NCBI GenBank assembly: GCA_020881085.1
Contig: JAJIYR010000093.1
Coordinates: 1 to 24,281 of the forward strand
From: Rickettsia endosymbiont of Bryobia graminum
Lineage (GTDB): Bacteria > Pseudomonadota > Alphaproteobacteria > Rickettsiales > Rickettsiaceae
Length of the DNA: 24,281 nucleotides
Direction: 5' to 3'
Below, piece after piece: positions 10,101 to 17,454 of the stretch (positions are counted from its first letter, which is position 1; each line of letters opens with the position of its first letter). The position numbers and the translations under genes are program-made. The notes under the pieces are model-generated. The model did no database searches, was not told the DNA's origin, and worked only from the letters and a program-made list of their open reading frames with translations.

Positions 10101-10628
10101 TGTCACAAAGATGAAGGGCTGAAGATCGAATATTCTAGTAATTTTGATTCGAATAGGGTTAAAAATACTATAAACTATAATAGCACTACAAAGACTGGTA
10201 CTATTCAACTTGGAGACGGGACCACTGGTCATTTATTAAATACATTGCTTTGTGCAAATTATCAAATTACAATACCTGACAAAAATCAAATAGAGTATTT
10301 TAAGATACTTGCAAAATCAAATTTTGATGATTATCTAACTATAAGTGTCAATGATGTGATTAGGTATACTCTATCAAAAACACCAGCTTTCTTAGATATG
10401 GCTAGAAGTGCAGCTTCAACTTCTTCCTTTAAACTTGCTATTAATGTTGGTAGACCTGGCTTTGGAAACTGGATAGAAGCTCCAGATACTGGAAAGAAAA
10501 ATTATTTTCCTGAAGATTATAATTTAACCACAATATTGCTCAATGGTACCAATAATCTAAAAATTTGTCTTGGAGTTGTTGGAGGAGGATCTATAGATAT
10601 AACTATGGAATATAAGTTAAAACCTTAA
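7176..10628 (+). CDS. Large exported cysteine-rich protein downstream of virB4 (possible TraN-like envelope component)
   Basis: I do not recognise this 1150-residue protein with certainty. It starts at GTG 7176 behind a good AAGAGGAA Shine-Dalgarno sequence. It has a signal peptide (hydrophobic FFLLFYSHQA, likely cleavage after AYS20) and about 43 cysteines spread through the chain, many in pairs, suggesting a disulfide-bonded periplasmic or surface protein. The first 170 residues are dense in Cys/Trp/Pro. Residues about 245-315 are hydrophobic and could be one or two membrane or amphipathic helices, followed by a Pro-rich LPLGPYPPPFCP. The last 170 residues (from about 981) look like a beta-sandwich with FDDYL at 1050-1054 and a Gly-rich final strand, reminiscent of modules in conjugation proteins such as TraN. 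Location directly after virB4 suggests a secretion-system role. This is inference. Confidence 0.6.
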   Translation: MLKRYYLMFFLLFYSHQAYSSIWGDIWGCITNPCNCGSNTISETWNSKSTNSITRTFEPDPICPPWNRRDGRDFDSCLLQFEPPKAFTGFYLQHCAENTNENTYFSPKIRIRTQSCNPFACWSQSATLNWDGECVLWPGAFGLPLLRICARVAMPAVAHSTINSKETPADDGYVVGKHLNNVGYIEEDAKYTEANGAIVSYNRPKLCAYSDPGLVNLVSATGVHIDPMDWNPNKQPLHRTTKTHPLIEVIIFLVDTLSSSSPATILGTLLDMIGAEDIPGLNVLQIILKAIGQIFNIFNTLVIEALKLFGALNRAVDSYEFGCVELPLGPYPPPFCPKLEQFFTSPSIRPICIKQYKDITLEENWKATYPKSYKDKNLIDKLFIEDSDTKCVVSKLSNNIVQNVVRISLDNFIPLCKGSQTPSDKCVIIRGLPSASIAHTTSAYRDTIKKCTTSSDTNCVDTTINFSCSATSPNSCQDGFRIVYAQKIGSTSTMSAYYDNNLQNCGPKSAGKTTCQEIWGINTGEFIDVPVTFPPEQLQTDNSSALLSLEQTAKLKDPNNIERNFRVTIARNDFLDTNIDPQLQRDTKSICVTEANQLVGCVNRTLDGYSLTTYNCEVLAGIRCPNNSYFNPQFVAQIETNPVEESGISKTFKTATVVTPLSIYSPLPPATNPPSPQSMENLVNLAGFTFSSFMAYMPNNRSEYIAMPFSVSKKSINPSSRYGEYKNNGAPYNAQGQEDPNAVYLTGLEYVNGKYIQGGTHSCLQLKDTQKCVPGINENNCVLANLSETNTINCKVFKDTSSKYNGLRICNNRDSGCTQDAVIEGITIRKCGTTPAIQYCYDNNKNNNIEVCKVTQDTNNRLIPSRDKGDVINSPGQHFILAINSTGTPDYEEKTQAIRDKTSLELGLCSKYPLPKCSNTTESNATWPETEVGNIAKGTCKDGFTPISSKPLERYCLSNATKKEVAFEKLENDVGCHKDEGLKIEYSSNFDSNRVKNTINYNSTTKTGTIQLGDGTTGHLLNTLLCANYQITIPDKNQIEYFKILAKSNFDDYLTISVNDVIRYTLSKTPAFLDMARSAASTSSFKLAINVGRPGFGNWIEAPDTGKKNYFPEDYNLTTILLNGTNNLKICLGVVGGGSIDITMEYKLKP

Positions 10629-10641
10629 TTTCATTATTTTG

Positions 10642-10707
10642 TGCTATACTCTACTTTAGAAAAATATTATAACAGCTAATAACTGTCTTATTCTGTTATA
10701 ATATTTT
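10642..10707 (+). promoter_or_regulatory. metG upstream region: extended -10 and a 15-bp perfect hairpin abutting the start codon
   Basis: TGCTATACT at 10642-10650 is an extended -10 element. From it, RNA would begin near 10657 and include a perfect 15-bp inverted repeat: AAAATATTATAACAG (10661-10675) and CTGTTATAATATTTT (10693-10707), separated by 17 nt. The right arm ends 2 nt before metG ATG 10710 and no Shine-Dalgarno sequence is visible. The same arm contains a perfect TATAAT (10697-10702), which could give an almost leaderless metG mRNA. The hairpin with its TTTT end may also be the terminator of the upstream gene. Confidence 0.45.
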
Positions 10708-10709
10708 AT

Positions 10710-12245
10710 ATGAAAAATACTTACTATATTACCACTCCCATCTATTATGTTAACGATATACCACATATAGGTCACGCTTATACCTGCGTTACATCAGATG
10801 TACTAGCAAGATTTATGCGTTTATCAGGTAAGGAAGTTATGTTTCTAACTGGTACAGATGAACATGGACAAAAAGTAGAAAAATCTGCTATAGCAAAAAA
10901 TATCGAACCTCAAGCATTTACTGATCTTGTCTCTCAATCATTCTGTACATTAATGACTTCAATGAATATTTCTAACAATGATTTCATTAGAACCACAGAG
11001 GATCGTCATAAACAAGCAGTTAGTAAATTATGGCAAGAATTAGTTGATAGTGGGAATATTTACCTTAGTTCATATAATGGTTGGTATTCAATGCGAGATG
11101 AAGCTTTTTATAATGAATCAGAATTAATAAATGGCTTCGCTCCTACTGGTGCACCTGTAGAATGGGTTGAAGAACCAAGTTATTTTTTCAAATTATCTAA
11201 TTGGCAAGAGAAATTACTAGAGTTTTACTCTGATAACCCTGATTTTATTAAGCCTGACTCTAGACGTAATGAAGTCATTAGTTTTGTTAAATCTGGTCTA
11301 CATGATTTATCTATATCACGATGCAGCTTTAAATGGGGAATATCAGTCCCAGGTAATAAAGAGCATGTGATATATGTTTGGCTTGATGCCTTAACTAACT
11401 ATATTACAGCTTTAGGATATCCAGATAAAGCAAATAACTATCAAAAATTTTGGCCGGCTGATGTCCATGTAGTTGGGAAAGATATATTGCGTTTCCACGC
11501 TGTATATTGGCCAGCTTTTCTTATGGCTGCTGGTCTTGAGCTACCGAAATGTATAATGGCTCACGGTTGGTGGACTAATGAAGGACAGAAAATATCAAAA
11601 TCCATAGGAAATGTTATTGACCCTTTTAAATTAATAGAGGAATTTGGACTAGATCCAGTTCGGTATTATTTAACTAGAGAAGTAATATTTGGTTCTGATG
11701 GTAATTATTCTAGAAGTAGTTTAATTAATAAAATAAATAGTGAATTATCTAACAAAATTGGTAATTTATTGCAAAGAACATTAGCATTTGTTTATAAAAA
11801 TAATGATGCAAAAATCCCAATAATTAGTAAAGATACTCTAGCAATTATTTATAATTTACCATTAATTAAGATGGCAGAAAAGTTTGTTACAGATAGCTAT
11901 TCACTAATGGAAGCATTTGAAATAAATTCTGTTCTAGAAAATATTATTACTTTAGCAGAAGAAGCAAATATTTTTATAGATCGTGAAGCTCCTTGGAATT
12001 TAAAGAAAACTGATCCAAGTAAAATGTTAGAAGTATTATATACATTATTGGAAACAATACGATATATAGCAACAATACTGCAACCATTCGTTCCTACTTC
12101 TGCAAATAAAATGCTAGATCAACTATCAATACCTCATGATCAAAGAATGTTTAAACATTTAACTAAAGAATTTGCTATAACATCAGGGATAAGTATTAAC
12201 ATACCAGAACCAGTATTTCCTAAATTTCAGGTATCAGATGATTAA
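10710..12245 (+). CDS. metG: Methionyl-tRNA synthetase
   Basis: Charges initiator and elongator tRNA-Met with methionine in the cytosol. This is a class I synthetase of 511 residues. The HIGH motif is at 19-22 (PHIGHAY) and the KMSKS equivalent is KISKS at 294-298. The TGTDEHGQKVEKSA block, YVWLDALTNYITALG, and the anticodon-binding helical domain with APWNLKKTDP are all visible. The connective region (around YNGWYSMRDEAFY) lacks the zinc-binding cysteines of the E. coli type. There is no C-terminal EMAP-like extension, which fits the short form of many bacteria. The gene overlaps ogt by 8 nt. Confidence 0.97.
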   Translation: MKNTYYITTPIYYVNDIPHIGHAYTCVTSDVLARFMRLSGKEVMFLTGTDEHGQKVEKSAIAKNIEPQAFTDLVSQSFCTLMTSMNISNNDFIRTTEDRHKQAVSKLWQELVDSGNIYLSSYNGWYSMRDEAFYNESELINGFAPTGAPVEWVEEPSYFFKLSNWQEKLLEFYSDNPDFIKPDSRRNEVISFVKSGLHDLSISRCSFKWGISVPGNKEHVIYVWLDALTNYITALGYPDKANNYQKFWPADVHVVGKDILRFHAVYWPAFLMAAGLELPKCIMAHGWWTNEGQKISKSIGNVIDPFKLIEEFGLDPVRYYLTREVIFGSDGNYSRSSLINKINSELSNKIGNLLQRTLAFVYKNNDAKIPIISKDTLAIIYNLPLIKMAEKFVTDSYSLMEAFEINSVLENIITLAEEANIFIDREAPWNLKKTDPSKMLEVLYTLLETIRYIATILQPFVPTSANKMLDQLSIPHDQRMFKHLTKEFAITSGISINIPEPVFPKFQVSDD

Positions 12246-12726
12246 ATCAAGTTATAAATATATCGATTCACCTATTTCTAAGATCCTTTTAACTTCTGAT
12301 GAAAACGTTCTAACTGGCTTATATTTTGCTGGACAGAAACATATACCATTAATAAATGATCAAACTTATCAGGCAAAAGATTTAGATATATTTAACCAAA
12401 CTAACCTAGAATTAACTGAATATTTTGCTGGTAGTAGAATAAAATTTACTATTCCCTATCATTTTACTGGTACTGATTTTCAGAAAAAGATATGGTCTAT
12501 AATTTCTGATATTCCATATGGGGGAACTATTAGTTATCAAGATGTTGCGAATACAGCAAAAAATCCTCAAGCTGTAAGAGCAGCAGCAAATGCTGTAGGA
12601 CGAAATAAATTATCAATTATAGTGCCATGTCATAGAATAATAGGGAGTAATTCTAGTCTAACTGGTTATGCTGGAGGATTACATCTTAAGCAAAAATTAC
12701 TAAGTTTAGAAGGATATAGCATTTAG
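12238..12726 (+). CDS. ogt: Methylated-DNA--[protein]-cysteine S-methyltransferase
   Basis: Repairs O6-methylguanine (and O4-methylthymine) in DNA by transferring the alkyl group to its own cysteine, a one-use suicide reaction. The 162-residue product shows the full C-terminal domain: IPYGGTISYQDVA, the helix-turn-helix with RAAANAVGRNK including the arginine finger, and the active-site motif IVPCHRII with Cys131, then GYAGGLHLKQKLL. The N-terminal part is short, as in Ogt-type enzymes. It starts inside metG (ATG 12238), suggesting translational coupling. Its stop codon TAG shares bases with the stop of convergent yciB, so no terminator fits between them. Confidence 0.95.
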   Translation: MIKSSYKYIDSPISKILLTSDENVLTGLYFAGQKHIPLINDQTYQAKDLDIFNQTNLELTEYFAGSRIKFTIPYHFTGTDFQKKIWSIISDIPYGGTISYQDVANTAKNPQAVRAAANAVGRNKLSIIVPCHRIIGSNSSLTGYAGGLHLKQKLLSLEGYSI

Positions 12727-13271
12727 TCTTTTTTATCTTCATCAGGTAATTTATTTTTATACATAAAAGGCAACTGTAATAAGATAAATACTATAGTTAC
12801 TGGTAGAGCTCCAAATACTTTAAATTTGACCCAAGTTAATTCAGAAAAATTACGCCAGACTATTTCATTGATTACTGCCATAAATAAAAAAAACAGAGCT
12901 ACTCTATAGCTTAAAATATTCCAAATTCTATCTTCAAGTTGAATAAAATGATTAAGCATATATTTCATAAATGATGTATTTTTAATAGCGCTATATAAAA
13001 AAGCGCTACCAAAAATAATATATAAAATAGTTGGTTTTATTTTAATATACATAGCATTGCCAGTAAGCAATGATATACTAGCTGAAATTAATAATACTAC
13101 TGATGATACTAAAGTAGAAATAGGTAATTTATATTCAACAAAATAATAAACACTAACACAAATAAGTGATGTAATAAGCATATATAAGGTAGCACTTTCT
13201 ATACTACCACCATAGAAATATCCAATAAAAAAAGCTGCAAGAGGGGCTATTTCAGATATAAATTTTAACAT
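12723..13271 (-). CDS. yciB: Inner membrane septation protein A (YciB/IspZ)
   Basis: A 182-residue polytopic inner-membrane protein with about five hydrophobic segments. The YciB/IspZ family is linked to cell-envelope synthesis and division, named from the Shigella intracellular-septation mutant. The beginning MLKFISEIAPLAAFFIGYFY, the middle IKIKPTILYIIFGSAF and the late block NEIVWRNFSELTWVKFKVFG are family hallmarks. It starts 3 nt after the ftr1 stop, so it is probably translated from the same message. The short tail is charged (PDEDKKD). Its stop overlaps that of ogt on the other strand. Confidence 0.93.
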   Translation of the reverse strand: MLKFISEIAPLAAFFIGYFYGGSIESATLYMLITSLICVSVYYFVEYKLPISTLVSSVVLLISASISLLTGNAMYIKIKPTILYIIFGSAFLYSAIKNTSFMKYMLNHFIQLEDRIWNILSYRVALFFLFMAVINEIVWRNFSELTWVKFKVFGALPVTIVFILLQLPFMYKNKLPDEDKKD

Positions 13272-13274
13272 AAA

Positions 13275-14126
13275 TTATTGCACTGCTCCATTATTTGCTT
13301 TTACAAGATTCTTATTACTCAAACATCTAGTTTTAATTTGTATTAAAATATTAATTATAACTATTGTAGAAACATAAAATAGCACTTGTAATCCATTTGG
13401 TCTAGCAATATATCCTGTTATCATATTTAATAACTTTCCATATACACTTCTATCTGAAATAATCCAAGAACTATCCCACAATTGATCAGATAAAAACATA
13501 ACAATTCCTGAAGACGTTAATATTCCAGCTGCTTCTGCTGCAAATCCACTAGCAATTAACATTAATAACACTGTAGAAATACGGAATATATATTTTTGTT
13601 TAGCTAATTTTATTAACCCTAAATATATTATGATACCAAGAGAAAAACCACTTATCATACCGCATATCAAACCAAGTATATAGCTATTAGCGTCAACTAC
13701 TTCTACTGAAGAAATACTATAAACTAGTATAATAATTTCTATACCTTCTCGGAGAATAGTTAAAGCAACAATTAGAACCAGCATTACAGCACTACTATCA
13801 CCACTATAAATTTTCTCAGATAAATTATTAAAATCTTGTCTTATTTTACCGCCGTAACCCTGCATCCATACAATGGTCCACCCTATTAAAACTACTGTTA
13901 ACAAAATAACTATAGTATTAAATATTTCATCTCCCATACCACTAAATGCTACTGACATGGCACGAGCAAAAAAAGCAAATAAAGCAGCTAAAACTGTACC
14001 AAGCATGCTTCCTGCTATTATATAAATTCTAGATTTCTCGATTTGTTTTGTAACAGCAAGTATTATTCCTAGTAATAAAGCTATTTCTAAACACTCTCTA
14101 AATACTACTAACGCTATCTTAAACAT
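13275..14126 (-). CDS. FTR1-family iron permease
   Basis: Members of the FTR1/EfeU family move iron across the inner membrane. The 283-residue product has about seven hydrophobic segments and the two diagnostic RExxE iron-binding motifs, R10-E-C-L-E14 in the first helix and R126-E-G-I-E130 in the fourth. In EfeU and yeast Ftr1p both motifs are needed for uptake. It follows a cupredoxin-like protein gene upstream (181-nt gap) and is followed by yciB after 3 nt. The gap to the cupredoxin gene may hold a separate promoter and an iron-responsive site. A Shine-Dalgarno-like CAGG lies before the ATG. The EfeO/EfeB partners of the classic Efe system are not visible. Confidence 0.93.
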   Translation of the reverse strand: MFKIALVVFRECLEIALLLGIILAVTKQIEKSRIYIIAGSMLGTVLAALFAFFARAMSVAFSGMGDEIFNTIVILLTVVLIGWTIVWMQGYGGKIRQDFNNLSEKIYSGDSSAVMLVLIVALTILREGIEIIILVYSISSVEVVDANSYILGLICGMISGFSLGIIIYLGLIKLAKQKYIFRISTVLLMLIASGFAAEAAGILTSSGIVMFLSDQLWDSSWIISDRSVYGKLLNMITGYIARPNGLQVLFYVSTIVIINILIQIKTRCLSNKNLVKANNGAVQ

Positions 14127-14278
14127 TTTTTAAACCTGAACTATCTACATTATTTTTATATTCATATTGAATACCTATATTATTTAGATATCAAATTCCT
14201 ACAGCCAATTAATGTTAGTATAACCAAACATAACAGTTAAACTCTTAATTAACTGCAGCAACGTTTACCATATTTCTA

Positions 14279-14297
14279 ATGAGAATAATAGTATTTC
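14279..14297 (-). promoter_or_regulatory. Possible Fur-like site upstream of the FTR1 gene
   Basis: TGAGAATAATAGTATT contains a half-site (TGAGAAT) close to the Fur 7-1-7 half TGATAAT. The second half is poor. It lies about 155 nt upstream of the permease ATG and just past the cupredoxin stop. In such AT-rich DNA this could be chance, so it is only a pointer to possible iron control. Confidence 0.2.
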
Positions 14298-14307
14298 TTA
14301 TTAAAAA

Positions 14308-14676
14308 TTACTCAACTATTAAAGATCCTTGAGCTGTCTCTTGATTAAAGTCTCCAAAGAAATCATATTTACCAGGAGACAATGGAGCAAGGATTATAGT
14401 AATAGACTCTTTTGACCTCACTATCTTTTCACGATGTAAATCATGACTTTCAAATTCCTCTACTGTATCATCGTGATTATGAATTATAAAACGAATTTTT
14501 GTGCCACTTGGAATTTTAATAATCGCAGGATCAAATCGATGATCCTTAATAACAGTTTCAATTTCCAATACTTTAATATCTGTATTATCTGTACTCTGAT
14601 TCTTAAAAATTGAAAAGATAGTTATTAATAGCGCACTAGCTATTGCTATTAATATATAAATGTTTTTCCTTTGCAT
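14308..14676 (-). CDS. Membrane-anchored cupredoxin-like protein of the FTR1 cluster
   Basis: A 122-residue protein with one N-terminal membrane segment or uncleaved signal (about residues 6-24) and a single cupredoxin-like beta-sandwich (about 36-122). The domain shows the pattern of cupredoxin_1 proteins found beside FTR1 permeases: HRFDPAIIKIPSGTKIRF, then the acidic EEFESHDLHREK (73-84), then PLSPGKYDFFGDFN and TAQGSLIVE. These relate to the N-terminal cupredoxin domain of EfeO and are thought to bind metal in the periplasm and help iron reach the permease. Position, size and motifs agree. ATG 14676 has an AAGGGTG Shine-Dalgarno sequence. Metal ligands cannot be assigned by eye. Confidence 0.85.
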   Translation of the reverse strand: MQRKNIYILIAIASALLITIFSIFKNQSTDNTDIKVLEIETVIKDHRFDPAIIKIPSGTKIRFIIHNHDDTVEEFESHDLHREKIVRSKESITIILAPLSPGKYDFFGDFNQETAQGSLIVE

Positions 14677-14731
14677 TTCACACCCTTTTTAAATCATTAA
14701 AATAAGACGTTGCATAAATTAGCTAAACAAC

Positions 14732-14851
14732 TCAGCTTGAAAGTTTTATTATTGTTACAAAATATACTAAAGCAACTAAAATAATAAGAATATATAATAA
14801 TACATAACTCTTTTGCTTCTTATTATGTTTTGTTTCTTTTGGGGCACTCAT
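14732..14851 (-). CDS. Small single-pass membrane protein (39 aa), CoxF-like
   Basis: A short gene with a strong GAGGA Shine-Dalgarno sequence 5 nt before ATG 14851. It encodes 39 residues: a basic head (MSAPKETKHNKKQKS), one membrane helix (YVLLYILIILVALVYFVTII) and a four-residue tail ending in TGA 14732-14734. The layout, and the helix ending in LVYFVTIIKL, resembles small CoxF-like proteins that accompany cytochrome oxidase assembly genes in alphaproteobacteria. No oxidase genes are in the window. Here it stands 55 nt upstream of the cupredoxin gene on the same strand, so it may instead be a small partner of the iron importer. The ribosome site and composition make it a likely real gene; the function is open. 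Confidence 0.6.
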   Translation of the reverse strand: MSAPKETKHNKKQKSYVLLYILIILVALVYFVTIIKLSS

Positions 14852-14992
14852 AATTCCTCAATATTTATAGCAAATTTATATTAATTCACTATAGTTAATC
14901 TAGATAAATTAAATTACTTCAGTGCAACAAACAAAGCCTATATATTACTAGGTAAGCAAGAAGCAACAAAATAGATAATTTTTCTCCATTAA

Positions 14993-17110
14993 CTATACAC
15001 CAAAAATATTAATTATAAATACTATATCATCTGCTGCTTCTTTTAGATAATCAAACCGACCAGAAGACCCTTGATGTCCTGAATCCATATTAGTTTTTAA
15101 TAATAAAATATTATTATCTATCTTCTTTTCTCTAAGTCTTGCTACCCATTTAGCTGCTTCCCAATAACCTACTCTGGGATCAGAAAGTCCTGCTGTAACA
15201 AATAAACTTGGATAATTTTGAGGCTTAATATTATCATATGGAGAATATGATTTAATATAATTAAAATATTCCAAATCTTTAGGATTACCCCATTCTTTAA
15301 ATTCTCCAGGAGTTAACGGTAAGCTTTCATCTAACATAGTATTTAATACATCAACAAAAGGTACATGAGCAATTGCTGCCTTAAATAATTCAGGTCGTTC
15401 ATTAATCACCGCCCCTATTAATAATCCGCCAGCGCTACCACCACAAATTACTATATTATTTTTAGTAGTATATTTGTCCTTAATAAGAATCTCAGCAGAT
15501 GCAATAAAATCATTAAAAGTTCTCTTTTTATTAAGGAATTTGGCAGACTCATACCAATCATGCCCTAAATCATCACCACCTCTAATATGAGCAATAGCAT
15601 AAATAAATCCACGATCTACCAAAGATATTGCAGTATTTCTAAATGATACCGGCATAGCATGACCGTAAGAACCATAGCCATATAAGTATACAGGGTTAGA
15701 ACCATCTTTTTTAAATAAAGATTTTTTATATAATAAAGTAACAGGTACTTTTACTCCTTCACTATCGGCAAATATTCTTTCTACCTTATATTCTTCAGGA
15801 TTAAAGCCACTCGGAATTTCTTGAATTTTTAATATTGATAATTTTTCAGTAGTAAAATCATAATTATATGTAGTACTAGGTCTAGCAAGAGAAGAGTAAC
15901 TTATTCGAATGTCATTTTCCTGAAAATTAGTAGACATGGCAATAGCTGTAAAAGAAGCATCTGGGAAATTGATAACTTTTTCTGCTCTATCTTGTAAATT
16001 TTTTATCTTAATTAATGGAAGCCCCATATCCCGATAATTAAGTATTAAATAATTTTTAGTAATATCAAAACTTGATAAATATTTAGATGAGTCTTCAGAA
16101 ATATAATCGTTGCTCCATTGATCATTTTGAAAATTATTTTCATCCACTATAACAATACGAAAATTCTTAGCACCTTCATTAGTTTTAATATAAAAATTAT
16201 TGTCATTATGCTCAACATCATAAAATATATCATCTTTTAATGATCTAATGAGTTTCATTTGAAAACTATGATCTTCCATTTTGATAACATAAATCTCATT
16301 AGTACTATGGCCAGACATGTTAACAAAGATATATTTCTTGCTCGACGACTTACTAGCATGTAATCGGTATAATGGATCAAAAATCTGAAATATTAGCTTA
16401 TCATTTGAGTTAATGTCTCCTAGAGAATGAAACATTAACTTATCAGGACGCCACTGATCATTAAGAGGCTTATAAAAAAAACCTTTAAGCTTCTCATGCC
16501 AAATAATATTACCATCAACATTTTCTATTTTATCAGGTAAATATTCTTGGGTTTTTAAATTAAAGATTTTTATTGTATATCTCTCATCACCTGTATAATC
16601 AACACTATACGCCAATAATGTATGATCAGGTGATACAGCTAACGATCTAACGTCAGTAAATTTTTGCCCTTTAGCCAATAGGTTAACATCCAAGATAATT
16701 TCTTCAGTAGCTTCTGTTGAATTAAATTTACGACAATATATAGGATAATTCTTATCTTCTTCTGTTTTACTATAGTAATAATAATCGTCTTTCTTAACAT
16801 ATGTAGACTGATCAGCTAACTTTACTCTACCTTTAAGTTCTTTAAATATCTCATCTTTTATCTTTTGCATAGGAGTAAAAAATTGCTCTGCATACTTATT
16901 CTCTTCCTGTACATATTCTATAATTTTCTGATCTTTAACGTTTGGCCAATTAGAATCTCTTAGCCATGCGTATTCATCCGTTATTTTCTGGTTATTTATT
17001 ACAGTACTATGTTCTATTTTATCAGCCTTAGGTGCTATCATTTTATTCTCCTCTTGTTGACAGCTATGTAATACAAACACAGCAATAATAAATAAATTAA
17101 TAAGTTGCAT
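14993..17110 (-). CDS. ptrB: Prolyl oligopeptidase family serine peptidase (S9A, PtrB-like) with a lipoprotein-type N-terminus
   Basis: Cleaves short peptides after basic residues (oligopeptidase B) or proline. The 705 residues fit the family: an N-terminal beta-propeller (about 60-430) and a C-terminal alpha/beta hydrolase domain. The catalytic triad is visible as Ser559 in GGSAGG, Asp644 in GLSDPRVGYWEAAKW and His679 in DSGHQGSSGR. The oxyanion-side motif YGYGSYGHAM is also present. Unusually, the protein begins with a hydrophobic segment and VLHSCQQ (Cys17), a plausible lipobox, whereas oligopeptidase B is usually cytosolic. This would place the enzyme in the periplasm on a lipid anchor. 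No Shine-Dalgarno sequence is evident at ATG 17110. The gene stands alone, 396 nt from typA. Confidence 0.88.
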   Translation of the reverse strand: MQLINLFIIAVFVLHSCQQEENKMIAPKADKIEHSTVINNQKITDEYAWLRDSNWPNVKDQKIIEYVQEENKYAEQFFTPMQKIKDEIFKELKGRVKLADQSTYVKKDDYYYYSKTEEDKNYPIYCRKFNSTEATEEIILDVNLLAKGQKFTDVRSLAVSPDHTLLAYSVDYTGDERYTIKIFNLKTQEYLPDKIENVDGNIIWHEKLKGFFYKPLNDQWRPDKLMFHSLGDINSNDKLIFQIFDPLYRLHASKSSSKKYIFVNMSGHSTNEIYVIKMEDHSFQMKLIRSLKDDIFYDVEHNDNNFYIKTNEGAKNFRIVIVDENNFQNDQWSNDYISEDSSKYLSSFDITKNYLILNYRDMGLPLIKIKNLQDRAEKVINFPDASFTAIAMSTNFQENDIRISYSSLARPSTTYNYDFTTEKLSILKIQEIPSGFNPEEYKVERIFADSEGVKVPVTLLYKKSLFKKDGSNPVYLYGYGSYGHAMPVSFRNTAISLVDRGFIYAIAHIRGGDDLGHDWYESAKFLNKKRTFNDFIASAEILIKDKYTTKNNIVICGGSAGGLLIGAVINERPELFKAAIAHVPFVDVLNTMLDESLPLTPGEFKEWGNPKDLEYFNYIKSYSPYDNIKPQNYPSLFVTAGLSDPRVGYWEAAKWVARLREKKIDNNILLLKTNMDSGHQGSSGRFDYLKEAADDIVFIINIFGV

Positions 17111-17218
17111 AAAGTAATATTACAGATATTCATGAAATATAGTTAAATTATTATTATTTTTTAACTTTTTATGTTTACGTATATAATTAATTTTAAACTT
17201 AATCTAGGTATTACTAAA

Positions 17219-17255
17219 CTCAACCACTACCGGCTGAGAGCCAGTAGTGGTTGAG
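17219..17255. repeat. 37-nt palindromic repeat, copy 2
   Basis: CTCAACCACTAC-c-GGCT-gag-AGCC-a-GTAGTGGTTGAG forms a 16-bp stem with one C/A mismatch and a 3-nt loop. No T tract follows closely on either strand, so it is not an ordinary terminator. A diverged copy in the opposite orientation lies at 123-155 about 17 kb away, which points to a dispersed palindrome family. Confidence 0.7.
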
Positions 17256-17416
17256 TACTCTGATATTTTTAGTGTAATAAATAATTTTAGTTATTACGTT
17301 GATACCCACAAGAAAATAAGCTTTTTGATTTAAAAAATGTAGATTAGTAAGTAATTTATCTGAATATTGGTATGGGATAAATTTTATATGCCAATAATTA
17401 ATATCTTCTATATCAA

Positions 17417-17454
17417 CAATAGGTTAAGTTCATTATTAATAACTCAACCTATTG
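17417..17454 (-). terminator. Candidate typA terminator hairpin
   Basis: CAATAGGTTAAGTT and AACTCAACCTATTG pair over 14 positions (one G-U type pair) around a 10-nt loop, 53 nt past the typA stop. The sequence that follows on the minus strand is AT-rich but not a clean T run, so efficiency is uncertain. Confidence 0.4.

Noticed and set aside
7176..10628. Calling the large Cys-rich protein VirB6
   Set aside because: VirB6 has at least five membrane segments; this protein has one short hydrophobic region and looks exported.
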